A stretch of 5,289 nt of DNA from Rhodoferax sp. (GTDB taxonomy: Bacteria; Pseudomonadota; Gammaproteobacteria; Burkholderiales; Burkholderiaceae_C): assembly GCA_021731215.1 (NCBI GenBank), contig JAKFXU010000360.1:1-5289 (forward strand), given 5' to 3'. How positions within the stretch are numbered: the stretch's first letter is position 1; each line of letters starts with the position of its first letter. A model generated the notes under the pieces. It saw nothing but the letters and a program-made list of their open reading frames with translations. It ran no database searches and was not told where the DNA came from. Below, in pieces: positions 5,284 through 5,289 of this stretch. The position numbers were made by a program, and so were the translations under genes.

Positions 5284-5289
5284 CGTTTC

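Overview
The window looks like the chromosome of a G+C-rich betaproteobacterium, most likely a denitrifying member of the Burkholderiales (Comamonadaceae-like). That placement is inferred from protein resemblance and gene order; I could not run a search. Seven substantial genes are visible: six are core-type genes and one is accessory. A short accessory edge lies at the left end.

Left edge (1-631): a short open frame that may be the end of a cassette gene is followed at 77-131 by a sequence with the full architecture of an integron attC recombination site: two outer core boxes, an imperfect stem with one extrahelical base, and a small loop. Immediately right of it, on the minus strand, is a FitA/VapB-type ribbon-helix-helix antitoxin gene (145-495). 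It has a good promoter and a perfect 15-bp inverted repeat over the -10 and start region. The start codon of the expected partner toxin overlaps the antitoxin stop codon, but its reading frame runs into the attC-like site and stops after nine codons. This looks like an orphan antitoxin at the border of a cassette array.

Middle (632-3273): a conserved envelope/replication/ribosome block. On the minus strand, yraN, a DiaA/GmhA-like SIS-domain gene and a dolP-like BON lipoprotein gene are read in that order. On the plus strand, divergent from yraN, is rsmI (16S rRNA C1402 ribose methyltransferase). This is the E. coli rsmI / lpoA-yraN-diaA-dolP arrangement without lpoA. rsmI and yraN begin head-to-head and share one base.

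Right (3270-5283): the 3' end of a nitrous-oxide-reductase maturation operon on the minus strand. It holds nosY (ABC-2 permease) and two tandem, divergent nosL-type copper-chaperone genes. The three genes are tightly packed, so co-transcription is likely. The last nosL gene meets rsmI tail-to-tail on a shared CTAG, leaving no room for a terminator. The rest of the nos cluster should lie beyond position 5289.
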